Source: Aotearoamyces nothofagi
Taxonomy: Eukaryota > Ascomycota > Leotiomycetes > Leotiales > Tympanidaceae
Direction of reading: 5' to 3'
DNA: 64,000 bases
Assembly: GCA_015345905.1 (NCBI GenBank)
Contig: JADDTR010000001.1
Location: 186,001-250,000 of the forward strand
This document shows positions 33,768-45,879 of this stretch, piece by piece (positions within the stretch are counted from its first letter, which is position 1; the number at the start of each line of letters is the position of its first letter). The notes under the pieces are model-generated. The model had not been told where the DNA came from and ran no database searches. It was given only the letters and a program-made list of their open reading frames with translations. The position numbers were made by a program, and so were the translations under genes.

Positions 33768-34577
33768 ATGAAATCAATCATCATGCACTTCTCCTATCTT
33801 GCTTTATTTTTGTCTTTAGCATTGCATGCGCAGAGCGAGGTTCACCCTGAGAGAATCGAGGGGACCTCCATCTCTCTTGCTAGATCTCGTGTCGCAAAAC
33901 ATATCACACAAAAGCGTATCTAGAAAAACATGCTGCTCTATAATGCTTATGCGAATTCTTTCGCTGGCGTCCCCGGGACTAAGCAGAATCGAAAAATCTT
34001 ATGTGAGTCTGGAGGATCCTAACTTCCTCTTCACTCAACAGTACAACTGAACTAGCATCAATTTTATTAGAGAAACCTAAACTCTAACAAGGCCATCTGC
34101 TGCACTACCTCATGGACTGAATCCAACGACACCTGTCACCCGTCTAGCTATATAAATGGCTATCCGGAGCGGTATCAGTGGTATTTCAGTTCGTATGCTG
34201 ACATGGGCAAGTTCACGGTCCAACTAGCTCACTAATACACGGATCCTGTGTACGTCTCGATCCTTGATTCTCGAAAAGCTTGACATGATGATTCACAGGA
34301 TATCGCTAACGTTCGGTGTACACCAAATTTCCGCCGCCTTGGGATACGTCGCAATTATTTGCCACAATCTACATCACTTTGGGATATGTGGAGGGAGGGG
34401 CTCTACGCAGCTGCTATCTACCCCTTGATGGGTAAGTTGTACAGGCTCCGGTTAATGCAGCCGTGGATTGAGGGGGAAATTGGCGTAGTGACGCTATTCC
34501 CGGCTGCAGAGGTTGAGCTGGACAGGTCGAAGAAAGTGGCTGAAACAGACGGGTTTCACTACTTGAGGCCCGTTTGA
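33768..34577 (+). pseudogene. Relic of a small secreted protein gene (broken)
   Basis: An ATG at 33768 opens a typical secretory signal (MKSIIMHFSYLALFL and an Ala-rich end) followed by a short pro-like stretch ending in a dibasic Lys-Arg. Further downstream on the same strand lie pieces with secreted-protein character, including a Cys-Cys pair and many Tyr, Trp and Asn residues. The pieces are not continuous. The locus looks broken, with several interruptions, although some could be introns. Family not recognised; it could be an old effector-like or toxin-like gene. I treat it as a fossil and do not join the pieces. Its surroundings are gene-poor and AT-rich, as is common for such genes. Confidence 0.35.
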
Positions 34578-35234
34578 AAGCTTTGCCATAGAGGAGAAGC
34601 GATACCCGCCATCCAGTGCTTTACGGCTTGACAGCTTGACAGCTTCACAGCTTGGCGGCTTCACAGCTCGACACCGTTGCTATATTACAGCCTGCATTGC
34701 GAGGCATCAAGTGAGGCGGCGAGTGGGGACGACGGGAACAAGAACGGGATTTCCACGAATGGAAAGGCCAAAGCTTGGCGCGTAGGCAGGCTTGCATGGC
34801 CTTGCCGTCGGCCTAAATCCGGCAGGCCGAGAGAATACCCACCTTGCCCTGCCTGCCCTGCCTACCTGAGAACTAAAGCAAGAGTTCGATCGATACTGTA
34901 GAAAATAGGAACTTGGAGTAAATGCGCGCCCTCGGCCGTACGTCGTACCGTCGTCCTCACCACCCCAGGGCCCGGCACAGCCAAATCAGACGTCTTCCGT
35001 CTTCCGTCTTCCTCCACGCTATAGTCGCTTTGTCCATGCCGCCTCAACTCGACAAGCTTACTAATCTTTGAAACTCTAATGCTTGGGAGTTAGTGACGTT
35101 TGCCCCTCCAGCCTCGGAAGACTGTGTACTTTGACAATCCCTAGACATTGAGATAACTTGCCTCTGGACCTGTTTCTCGTCGCTAGAGGAGATGTGACTG
35201 TCTTTCCAGATTGCCACCGAGCTAGATCAACACC
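34578..35234. other. Promoter side of the second Zn2Cys6 gene
   Basis: Contains short CAGCTTGACAGCTTCACAGCTT-like direct repeats (34628-34672) and a GCCTGCCCTGCC repeat near 34848. Nothing coding is supported. The last 200 bp should hold the promoter and leader of the gene starting at 35235. Confidence 0.5.
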
Positions 35235-38200
35235 ATGTACGACCAGAGTGGCATGGCGATGCCTTTTGCCCCAGGGAGTCCGGGCCATTCTTCGTCAGAG
35301 TCCTTGGAGGTCGAAGAAGATGCGTCAAATCCATCGGCGTCGGCGCCATGGTCGACGCATGGCCAACCTTCCCCAAGCGGTACGACAACATCGAATTCGC
35401 TGCAAGCGCGTGCTGCCCCGCCTCTGCAAAAGCGAAGGCGAGTTACGAGGGCATGCGACGAGTGCAGAAGAAAAAAGATTAAGTGCGACGGAAAGCAGCC
35501 TTGCACCCATTGCACCGTTTACAGTTATGGTAGGTTATGTGCAACGGATAAGAAGTCAAGAATAGCAATGCTAACTTGCTATTAGACTGCTCATATGATC
35601 AGCCGTCGAACAGACGGCGAAACCCTGCGCCACATTATATCGAGGCACTAGAGAACCGCCTCCAACGCGCAGAGGCGCTTCTTCGAACTTTCATACCGAG
35701 CGTCGATCTGAACGATCCCAATTTTGACTCTATTGTCCAACAGCGACAGCCGGTTGTCGGTGGAGAAAATGTAAAGAGCGATGCGTCACGACCTGTGTCA
35801 AGCGATCAGCCTCGAGGCTATTCAAGCAACGATGCACAATTACAGTCCATGATTGAAACAACCGGCCAACTGGACCTGGATGAGCGTGGCCATTGGGACT
35901 TTCATGGTGGCTCATCCGGCTCAGTCTTTCTCAGACGCATGCGAGAACAGTTCGGAGGACTATTAGGGAATGATTTAAAAGCACCCTTTCTCACAAGGCC
36001 TGCACCAAGTCAGCAGCCCACATTTGAATCTCCTCGATCATCGGGAGACTCGCCATTCGATTCGGGCCTTCCGAATACATTAGATTTGCCACCTAAGGAG
36101 ACAGCTCGAGAGCTTGTTGCTAATGCCCTAGGCTTGGGTTGCTCGTTGCTTCGATTCGTCCATGAACCAACCTTTTATGAAATGTTTAATAATATATACA
36201 ACACCCCGGCAGAAAACTTCGGGGATGCCGAGAATCGATTTTTACCGCTCCTTTACGTTGTCATGGCTCTAGGTTGCATGTTCACAGAGGCAAAGGACAC
36301 CCGACAATCGGATGTAGCTGTATATGAGACAGGTCTTGCTCAAGGGTAAGCATATGCAAATCTATCAACAGTCTCATCAATATTAAACTAACGCTGAACA
36401 GTGTAAAATACTTCCGAGCTTCTCGGCAGATAATGGACATTACAGACTGTCGAGATATTACCTCCCTTCAAGCAATCCTTTTCATGATTCTATTCCTCCA
36501 AGCATCTTCAAATCTGAGTACGTGTTATTCCTATATTGGAGTCGCCTTGCGATCTGCTCTTAGAATGGGCCTACATAGAAATCTCGCCTTCAACTTCAAT
36601 CCCATTGAGCGAGAGACGCGCCGACGAATATTTTGGGTCATCCGGAAAATGGACACCTACGTTGCAGCAATGCTGGGCTTCCCCAACATGCTTAATGCCG
36701 ATGATGTAGATCAGGAACTGCCCACGGAAGTTGACGATGAGTACATCACGAAAGATGCTATCTTACCGATGCCTCCTGGGAAGATCTCATTATATACTAC
36801 TAGTAATGCACATACTAGTTTGATGCAGATCCTAGCCAAAGTTATTAAACATATATATCCCATCAAAGGGATCGAGCTATGTGTTTCTGGCACTTCAAGC
36901 ACTTCGTATATGGTCAGTCATGCCAAGATCAGAGAGATTGAAGGTGATTTACAAGACTGGCTTGAAAAATTACCAATGGGCCTTAGACCTGGAGGAGATG
37001 TTCCTGTAGATTTGGCTAGGTAAGTGAAGCGGGGTCCCTTGAAACTGCTCCTGAAACTGACGTTTTATTTCAGGGTACAACAACTTCTAAGAATGTCATA
37101 TGCTCATGTGCAGATGATGCTATACAGACCGTTCTTGCACTATGTTTCTTCAAAATCTTCCGGTGGCAAGCCTATCGACGAAAGGTCGTATGCATGTGCG
37201 GCCGCTGGTATAAGTGTGTCAAGGAACATTGTCCATGTCACCTCTGAAATGCAAAGACGTGGCTTATTGACGGGATCATACTGGTTCACCATGTATACAA
37301 CCTTTTTTGCGATCTTGTCTCTGGTCTACTTCGTTTTGGAGAACCCAGACAAGTCTGGATCACAGGAAATCTTGGCAGATGCCAGTACCGGAAGAGATGC
37401 ACTTAAAGCATTGGCGAAGGGGAGTATGGCAGCAGACAGGTGCAGTACTGCTTTAAACGTGAGTATTCTTCCTAATTTGTGATGAATATATTTTCTAACT
37501 AGTATAAGGCAATGTTCGAGCAACTACCTGAAAAGTTGATACGCAGTCGTACTGAGCCTTCTATATCCAAGAAAAGACGTTCAGCTCCTCCATCCCATTC
37601 CGCTGGAGCTCAAGAGACCCGTAGCTCGCCTGATATATCACACAATCTCCAAGGCACTGGGTTAATCCAACGAGCAACAACTTTCCCTACACCCTTGAAA
37701 ACTTCTACGCCCAGCTCGCAGGCATCCTTTGATAGCCCTCGCTATCAACCAAACTCAGCGGCCGATAAAAATATAAGACAAAGCTTCCAGGATGGTATTT
37801 CGGATTCCGGGAGCGCTGTCAATAGCCTACAGCACCATTACAATTATCAGCAGTCTTTTGGCAGCAACCATAACCTTCCGGATCTAGGAGCTATGATGTT
37901 CCCATCGGCTGATCCCTTTGCGTACCCGAATCAACCAATGATGGAATTCGATAACAGACACCAGAAACAAGAACTGGCGGGCAATATCATGAATGGCTCC
38001 CCAATGCCACAGAACATGTTTATCCCTAGCAATAACGGTCAGAGTCCGTACGACAACCTCGAAGGCCAACTGTTTGGGCCGCTACCGCCATATCTAATGC
38101 AGCAGCCCAGTATAGATGTACATCAAATGGACATGAGTGGGCTCCCAGGCATGAATCCCCAAGCTGTCAATATGCGCTCTGGATTGACATCGAATTCGAG

Positions 38201-38279
38201 CACGAATTTTGATGATATCTTTGCTGGTGGTAATAGTGAGTGGTCTAGTATGCTTCCGGATCAAGTTTATAGACAGTAA
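35235..38279 (+). CDS. Zn2Cys6 fungal transcription factor, five exons
   Basis: 942 aa from exons 35235-35529, 35586-36345, 36402-37019, 37074-37458 and 37509-38279. The introns are 56, 56, 54 and 50 bp, all GT-AG and frame-consistent. The Zn2Cys6 cluster has Cys at 74, 77, 84, 90, 93 and 100 with the core [21 protein letters not shown]; the first intron cuts it between residues 98 and 99. A linker and coiled coil follow ([16 protein letters not shown]). The middle homology region (about 250-620) includes [18 protein letters not shown] and an ETRRRIFW-type turn. The C-terminal 280 residues are Ser/Asn/Gln/Pro-rich with several Met and acidic patches, a likely activation region. Nuclear regulator by family. 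Targets unknown; I do not recognise a named orthologue with confidence. Confidence 0.93.
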
Positions 38280-39746
38280 TCGTCAAGCAAGATATGAGAG
38301 GTAGGCATTGAAAATGGCGTTCCTGTATTTTGTAAGGCAATATCTTTGGGGGATCTGTGGACACGTCCTGCTATATCCAGTCTGGGATCGGTTATCGGAG
38401 ATACCACTGGCGCTTAATGTTGATGATTATAGATTCCTTGTTTTTAACTTCAACTCCGGTGTTGGCCATCACATCTAGAATCTTGGCCATTGCAGGCATG
38501 AATATCATTGAAATAAAATAACGTTTAGATACCAACACTTGGTCTTCCAGTGCTTAAATAAAGTATACTGGTATACAGGCTGTACAGGTGATTCACAAGT
38601 TTTGACGCATATAGTCAATGTTTGGGTACTACAGCTGGCAAACCTCCGCGTTTGAATTTATTGAATCAGAGTGACAATGTTTGCAATAGCGGCTAATAAA
38701 TCTTCCAAATTGACGATTATTCAATCATAGAGCAATCATCCAGAGAAAGTTAGAGGTATTTAATATATATCCATATTCACCCTGTTCCGTGAATCTAAAC
38801 TAGAATGTCTACCCGGATATCTTATTTTCCTTTTATATATATATATAGCTATGGATTCTAAGAATGAAATTACAACTACAGCGACACAAGATCCTGAAAG
38901 ACAGACAGGTCTTTAGACATTTTCGACAAGATTCAACAATAACCAGCGCAAGTCTAACGGAAAGACCACGCCACACATAATGGAGCCGATTCATAGCCCG
39001 GCGCCCGAATTCGAGCACGAGCTCGAGCCGCAGCAGGTCCTACCACAAGCCATTCCAGATCCGGTCCGAGAGCCACGCGGGACTTTGGTCCAGCCACAGG
39101 GGGAAATTCCTCAATCGCTAGGGCTGGGTTCTGCTCGAGTAGGGAGACCAAGGCAGGAGGAGACAGAGCACGGGAGAGGTAGAGGGTCATGTTTCCGAGA
39201 ATAGCAGTGCCAGGCTGCGTTATGGCAAGCGCTTGAAGCCTGGCAGGGTGGCATTGGGTAGCCTTCTTGGCTTTTACTCTTCTTCTGGATAGATGGCTTC
39301 TGTTGAGCCGGATACAATGCGCTGGTTTTTTTTAACACTTCAAACATCCCATTCCTAGTGCCTCTTGACCCAAACTGTGTGAGAAGTTTATCATCTCCCT
39401 AGTACGGGATGGCGGTACGCCTACCTACCTTCCCATTAGTGAATGATACCTTACCCCCCGAATAGTCCAGAACTCTAATATCGTGGGATGATCCAGTAGT
39501 GGGCGATTCGTGTTTATACGTACTGCTTTATGACAACCTAATCCGGTAACCCTGGACTTGAGTCAGTTTCTCCTCATATAAGAACTCGACAAGTATTATT
39601 ATTCCCTTCCATCTCTTTCTTTTCTCTTGCCCATCACTATACATCACCGTTATCGCTCTGATATCGAAGCCCAGCCACCACTAAGCACCATCACCACCGC
39701 TCGAATATCGAAGCTCAGCCATCACCTACCTGAGACCTACCATACA
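38280..39746. other. Gene-poor stretch with small doubtful frames
   Basis: The first 500 bp should contain the regulator's 3' untranslated region. Around 38950-39350 both strands are open and GC-richer. A plus frame at 38980-39204 (MEPIHSPAPEFEHELEPQQ, with a GRPR patch) and a minus frame at 38954-39190 overlap, and I cannot decide for either. Near 39575-39640 a TATAAG motif is followed by a CT-rich tract, which looks like a promoter for the small gene at 39747. Confidence 0.4.
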
Positions 39747-39977
39747 ATGCCTTCGGTCACCACTGCCGCTCTAAGACCAAAGCCCAGCTATGGACTACCC
39801 GAGAAGGGCCATACAGCGCCTCTAGTCACCGTCGAAGCTGACAACATCAAGCTCGAGAAAGCGATAGTCCTCTATTTCACCGTCACCCCCAAGCCGCAAG
39901 ATTGCTACGTTGCCGAGGTGGCAGAGTTCCCAATTCTAGAGGACGGCAGCGTTGCCTTCAGGACCGTCCCGCAATGA
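39747..39977 (+). CDS. Small hypothetical protein (76 aa)
   Basis: A short frame from ATG 39747 (MPSVTTAALRPKPSYGLPEK) to TGA. It is preceded by a TATAAG motif about 170 bp upstream and a pyrimidine-rich leader, which is the main argument for it being real. The second half (LEKAIVLYFTVTPKPQDCY, VAEFPILEDGSVAFRT) looks like beta-strand-forming protein sequence. No signal peptide or membrane segment. It may be the first exon of a longer gene. Family unknown. Confidence 0.35.
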   Translation: MPSVTTAALRPKPSYGLPEKGHTAPLVTVEADNIKLEKAIVLYFTVTPKPQDCYVAEVAEFPILEDGSVAFRTVPQ

Positions 39978-42404
39978 GGCCTTCTGAGAAGGCCGCCGCA
40001 GGTTTCCGAGGCGGCATTCAAGGCTTTTGGATATTAGCATCATTGCGTCGGCTGCCTTTTCGGGAATCTGGGGTTGGGCTAGCATCGCCAGGCACAAGTA
40101 GCGCAATGGGTTTCCACACGTGAAGTGCTATCTGTCGACGCTGAGGTGCAGAACCGCCGTGACACATCTTCGGCTTCTGTGTACGGAGAAGCGCTGCTGT
40201 ACATATAGACTATTCTCACAGATACAAAGCTGTTTTGGCTACCAAGAATCCTACCAGTGGCGTTAGTACACCAGTGAATGCCGGATATTCGGAATCGGCG
40301 AATAATGCCGAAGTCATCCTAGGCTTTTCTCGTATCACACAAGATATTTTCAGTGATGGGCTCTTTATTCTAGATTATACAGTGCTCGATATTGCCAGTG
40401 TGCCCCTATGTCCAGCACTCGAGATAGCCATGCACTGGAGAAGTAACGCACGGCTATGAATACATCCTCTATTAGGGATTCGACAAATTAACGATGCTTC
40501 GAGATAGGTGATTGTCTATAAAATAAGCAGGAGAGAAATCATAAAGTAGCTAATAGATCATAATACTACACAACGTAAGAGAGATAGCAGCATCACCGAT
40601 CTATGTACAGCATCATGACTCCTCCTCATTCAATCATGCCCAGTGTGGTGTATTTATCGCGTAACCAGAAGACTGAAGCACACATTGGTCACCGCTCTTC
40701 GTAAGATGCTGCAGCAAGTTCTGGTACGCTACTGGTCATCGCGCATCTGATGGACGTGACTCTGCCGTAACGACAGACCGCCAAGCAGCCGGATGCAAGC
40801 AATCATCCCCAGCCCTGTTTCAGGTATCAACATCAACCGGAAAACTATGGAGCCTCTGGTACTACAGTCAGATTACAATCAAGCTGTGTGTGAGCGCAAT
40901 AGACTGTATAAGCCTCATACGGAAAGAATAACTATCGCCACCGGCCCCGTAGACAGTAGCAAGCAAGCCAGTCTTTCTGCCGGTGAAACAGTATAAACTG
41001 GCCATAGCTCGAGTCCTGAACGGATATTATTACGGCATGCCGAGCAGATCAGATGAAAGACAGGCAGAGAATATGGAAAAAGGGAGGGGTCTGTCGTGCC
41101 TGTCTCTTTGACATGGAAGGGCTAGACGGAAACACGCGTACCGGCCTGTTGGTCATATATGATTGACGTTGAGACATGGTTTGCACATTCATACATGGCA
41201 ACAGGAAGATCGCGGACACCAGATGCTTGATCGTGCAAGGTGCCGTCTGGTGGTCCTTGCTCTGTACGACTGGCTGGGGAGGCTTCAACGGGCGATAGCT
41301 GAAGTTGGCACTGGCTGCTTCGAGAGGCGCAATATATGGCGGTACAAGGCGGGAGAATTCACCAGAAGTAGATGTTTAGAAATGAAGATATCGCTTTGCT
41401 GAGTAGTAGCATAGCAATAGCTGTAGCTGTAGATGTAGAATGATGGCCTTCTCGACAGCATTGGAAACGGCTTTGAGAGAGTCATAGCAAGTAAGCTCAA
41501 TCAAGATGGCCCTTTGCTAACATGCTAACATGTTGGCATAGTGCCACGCGTGTATGCTTGCATGCAAGCATCAAAGTAGAAAACTTTGCAGGTCGATATG
41601 GCTGATATCCTTGTCGTTTGCAAGGAGAGCACGTACCTGTACTCCGTAAATCTGTGCTCGGGTGCTCATGCAGCTCTCCGGCAGTTTGGTCCGTCGCGCT
41701 ATGCATACGGTTCATCTGCTCGGAGGAGGCTGCCTGTATGAAATGATTGCAATGCTTTGGTCAATCAAGCCCGAGACAAGCGAACAGGTTCACTGGTAGA
41801 AACGTGCATCTGTATATCTGTGCATCTGTGCATATGCGACTATGCGACTATGCGCTTATGCGGAGCGGGAGCCGTTTTTTTGCTCCGAGTGTCTCCCAAC
41901 CGTTTCTCCACCCTTGACAGCCGTCACTGACCAACAAGATATACAGGACGTATGACCGGCTAGGTAGACTGATCTCCCCATAGTAATCATAGACGATAGA
42001 GAGCCATCCTCTGTCAAAACCTCTTTTTAACCATGCCTAGCACCAGCGGAAGGCTTCAAAAGACCATGTTCGCTTCAAGGTTTGTATATTAAAAATTGCT
42101 TCTTCTGGGGGGTGGAGAGATGTCGTTGCGGCAAGTACTATCATTGCGGGAAAGATGTCGTCTTCCTATTTACGTGCTTCCTCTTGATTATCAAAATGGC
42201 TGCCTCTAAGACGGGCCGTAGATTAGGAGCTTCAGGAGTAAGAGGGCGCTTGGTTAAGACACGAGGTTTTCCACATGCCAAGCTCTAGGTTTATACTGCC
42301 TCCCATCACTTTGACTCTAGTATATATCTGCAGCTGCTATCAAGCACTCCTTAACCCATATTTGCTATTTCTATAAGACGTGGGTGTTAGTCCGCAACTG
42401 TGTT
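39978..42404. other. Intergenic region without supported genes
   Basis: A plus frame at 40235-40459 (starting from TTG, ATKNPTSGVSTPVNAGY) has protein-like composition but no ATG or splice context, so it is left unannotated. Short repeats such as CGACTATGCGACTATGCG (near 41830) and AGCTGTAGCTGTAGATGTAG (near 41420) occur. Nothing else is supported. Confidence 0.4.
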
Positions 42405-42802
42405 TCAGGAAGTTTGGTAATAGGGACTGATGTAGTTGTATTCGAGGTAAGCACCACAATCAAAAGCGGTGTACGGCCGCTCAAAGTTAACTGCCAGCAC
42501 AAGTACTCTTTGGATGCGTCTATCTTGAATATAATTCCACCCAACTGCACGACGAAAAGCACGGTGAAGGTGAATGAATGATCTAGCTCACTAGGTCCCG
42601 TATACCATTGCAATCGTACCCATTCTGGCAAGGGTAGTTTTGGTGGCGATTTCTCAAGCATAACGCTGTCCAAAAGGCTGTCTGCCTCAAGCCTTTCTGT
42701 TTGAAGAACTTCTGCACTGTAGCTTCGAACGCAGCGATTTAGGGAGGCCACAGTACTGGACTGCATCTGCATACTCGTTGCGGAAACAGAGTCTCCATAA
42801 GC
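42405..42802 (-). CDS. Possible small spliced gene, unrecognised
   Basis: On the minus strand a clean intron (42591-42545, 47 bp, GTGAGC to GTGCAG) joins two stretches that make better protein together than when the intron is read through. The joined segment reads EWVRLQWYTGPIGWNYIQD and then VNFERPYTAFDCGAYLEY. An ATG at 42772 (MQMQSSTVASLN) would give 106 aa. A good acceptor (TTTCTGTAG) at 42803 suggests an upstream exon that would overlap, antisense, the start of the Myb-like gene at 42843. No family recognised. It may be a gene fragment; I am unsure it is expressed. Confidence 0.3.
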
Positions 42803-42842
42803 CTACAGAAAGAGTGAGACAGGCAAGCGGTGAAGCGTCTTC

Positions 42843-44670
42843 ATGATGCTTATGAACGCACAGCCCCGTGCTGTCTCGAACGGCTCCCGAAGCTTTGTCC
42901 CTACATACAGAGCGGGGTTATCACATCAAAAACTTGTCGAGATGACGAACAACGAAGTAAACGCTTGGAGTAACTATGGGCCCGTGAACACGTCCTACCA
43001 GGCTCCTGAGAATTATCATATGCTTGAAGGATTCGAACACCAAGAAAATTACTCGGTATGTCAAAGTCAAAGTCCAATCCTAGCTTGCACTGACGGCCTA
43101 GCTCCCCTTGACTTCGGATTATTACGGCGTACCCTCAGAGCAACTTTCTTCATTCACTCAAGCCCGTCCCGTGAGCATTTCTAGGACTTTCCCACGAAGT
43201 ACCATAGGTCCTAGACAACAAATACCTACAAGAAGGGCCCTTGAGCAATCGTCGTATGATTTCCAACACCCCCATTCAAATTATATGCGCAATCAAATTA
43301 TCAACTTTGGCGATCAATATCAGGAGTGGACGATGGGTATCACGGCCAATATTGGATCAACCCTTCTCAGAGACCAGATATTTTCCAATCCTAAAGCTTT
43401 CCAGATTCCAAGAAGTTCTGATAGTGACCATTTTAGTATAATGGAATCATCGATTAGTGGACCCGCCCCATTCACTATTGCGGATTTAGAAGCTTGCGAA
43501 AGCCTCGACGGTAACAAAACCAGTCCTAGCTCCGTATACAGCAACTATTCTTCATCTGGAGCTGTACCTCCGGATCCAATGGCTATCTCTTTCACTTCGT
43601 TGGAGGATGACATGGATGAGAGCACATGGTGGCATTCTACCGGCCAAGGCACCAGGTCAACAGGTAATAACGATGTCCTGTTCCCATTTACATATGATGG
43701 CTTGCCAAGGGATCTTGACTGCGACGCGTGGCTCCCCGATGCCGAACCTATGCTTCCTTGGTCGCAGTCAGCTGTCCCATTCAACACGGTCTCGCCACAA
43801 GCATTGACATTGAATGTCTCATCAGCTGCGATCTCATCGCCACAAACAATTGGCATAAATTTTTTGTCTGAGTCAAACACATCTTCGAGAACTTTATTCT
43901 CATTGGAACCGTCTCACACAATCGCAGCCGCCACGAGGGCAACCACCAACGCCCAAAATGCACGACCACGACAAAAGCTACCGAACGAGCCAATAACTAG
44001 ACAACATGCCCCAATACTTCTGAGCAATGACCGTGGTATCAGTAAAGGAGACAAGAAGATGGTATCTACCGGCAGAGCCACAGAGAAGCTTCGTGCCAAA
44101 ATCAACACGAAGCTCGGCAGTTACAACATTCAGGATGACACGAAGAAAAGTAGTCCCACGCCAAAGAGAATTGAACCGAAGACTGACGCTATGAAAGCCA
44201 ATGGTCCGGTGCTACGTAGCGCATCAGATAATACATTGTCATCGACGCCGACAGGCGAGGAGACGAAACAGCCTCAAGGCACAAAAGACGAATACCTTGT
44301 ACGTTCAAAACGCGCGGGCATGTCTTATAAAGAAATACGAAAACAGGGAGGGTTTACCGAGGCTGAGTCGACTTTGAGGGGGCGCTATAGGGCGCTGACA
44401 AAGGAGAAGAGAGAACGCGTAAGAAAGCCAGAATGGGAAGACAACGATGTAAAATAGCCCACTATCGGTCTTGACATTGCTAACGTTTATCAGATACGTC
44501 TCCTCAAAAGAGCGGTCAGAAAGTTGGCCTCAAACTCGGATATATCGAAAGCCAAAGTTCCCTGGAAGCAAGTAGCTGATTACATTTTTGATAACGGAGG
44601 CTCTTACCATTTTGGCAATGCCACATGTAGAAAACGGTGGGATGAACTCCGCAATCATCGGGGCGCCTAA
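42843..44670 (+). CDS. Myb/SANT-like domain protein
   Basis: 578 aa in three exons (42843-43055, 43102-44448 and 44494-44670). The introns are 46 and 45 bp; the second starts GTAAAA. Residues 1-450 are disordered and rich in Ser, Thr, Pro and Asn, with acidic patches (SLEDDMDESTWW) that could activate transcription. The folded part is C-terminal. One helix-turn-helix-like unit (SYKEIRKQGGFTEAESTLRGR YRALT) is followed, across the last intron, by a Myb/SANT-like unit (RLLKRAVRKL, VPWKQVADYIFDNGG, ATCRKRWDEL) with the spaced Trp and aromatic residues of that fold. Probably a nuclear DNA-binding protein; target unknown. Start at the first ATG of the frame; a second Met lies three residues on. 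Confidence 0.82.
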
Positions 44671-44780
44671 ATAGCGACGAATCGAGAAAGAAAGCATGTA
44701 TTAGTTCGATACCGTTTCTTCTGTGGGTCTCTTGGCCGGCGTTCATCAAAACCGTAGTAGCTAGGCTTAGAATACTACAA

Positions 44781-45879
44781 TCAAACTTTGTCATTCGCGG
44801 ATATAGTCGAAGGGATACCAATCGCTTCAAGTATTTCCTTCAATTTTGATTTATCCTTCCTCAGTGCCGTCCATTCTGTCTCATTCTTGACAAGAAGCGT
44901 ACCGGCGAGAACTGTGCCATTCAAGGCTACGTGGCCTGGATGTTGGGGTTGGTGTGTGAAAAGAGAGATGCCTTCTGCTCTTCTTGGAAGTAACACCATT
45001 GATAGATCGGTGAGGCCGAGGTTATAGCTGATCGGCGATAGTCCTTCATGGAGATCAGTCAACTTTAACCCCTCAGTGGGATGATCTGCAATGTAAGCCT
45101 CTACGGCAGAGCAGGCGCGGTGATGGAGAGACTTGTATAGTTCGTGGAGTTGTACAGGTGTTGGAAATTTAGGTATAGGCGTTGCAAAGTAGGCAAAGGG
45201 CATGTCTAAATTTTTAATTAGTGTAGCACATCGATAGAGACGCGGCACAGAACGAACCCAAATCGGAGCTTGATGAGAGAGAGTCGGCCATTACTTTCCA
45301 AGCTTGATCATGTAAACCTTCCTTCATCGATTCTACAGGCAGGAATTGGATATGTCTATGTGGTTGACTAGCCCCAGAGTGCGGGCCGGAGTTAAAGAAC
45401 CCAAAGAGCTCTTTGCCCTGCGCTCGATATGAATCTAGGCAAGCGTATGCAGCAGCCAAATCATCCTCCTCTAGAAGATGAGTCTGCTCTTTGAATGCCT
45501 TGGTTGCAAGTATAAAGTGCTCTGGGACTATAGCAAATTTGTTCAACACAAGAATGTGTGAAGGCGGTAGCTCTGTGACTAGGAGCGGCTTGGGTGGGTC
45601 AATGAAGGGATCAAATGACTTTTCGCCATCCTCTTTCTTAGTGGAAGTTGGCTTCTTGCTTATAGAAGCACAAAAGCGAAGCTGGAACTTTGTGTTGAAT
45701 GGGCAATTAGCTGCAGTATGCTTTGGATAATTGAGGCCTGATTCACTTACGGGAAATCCATCAGCATTCAACGTGGTTACTTCTGTTGGTGAGAATATGA
45801 GATCTCCAGCGGCCTTGGCATCATTGAATTTAGACTTGACTAGGTCAGGGAGGTTCGCAGGAATCTTTACAGGCGCCAT
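44781..45879 (-). CDS. apa2: Ap4A phosphorylase (ATP adenylyltransferase)
   Basis: 348 aa in two exons (45879-45258 and 45205-44781). The intron is 52 bp with a weak GTTCGT donor, joined in frame as SSDLDMPFAYFATP. The enzyme splits diadenosine tetraphosphate with phosphate to ADP and ATP, in the cytosol or nucleus. The HIT-like active site is clear: HSGASQPHRHIQFLPV at about residues 167-182, whose histidines include the nucleophile that carries AMP. The N-terminal half has the family's CPFNTKFQLRF and LLVTELPPSHILVLNKFAIVPEHF stretches (split here for length), and the C-terminal half has SYNLGLTDLSMVLLPRR and GTVLAGTLLVK. Length matches yeast Apa1/Apa2. It is complete. Confidence 0.95.

Noticed and set aside
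38954-39347. Small frames on both strands near 39.1 kb
   Set aside because: The overlapping frames are mutually exclusive and none has a recognisable domain, so choosing one would be a guess.
40235-40459. A 74-codon plus frame with protein-like composition
   Set aside because: It starts at TTG, lacks an upstream ATG or splice acceptor in a sensible place, and matches no family I know.
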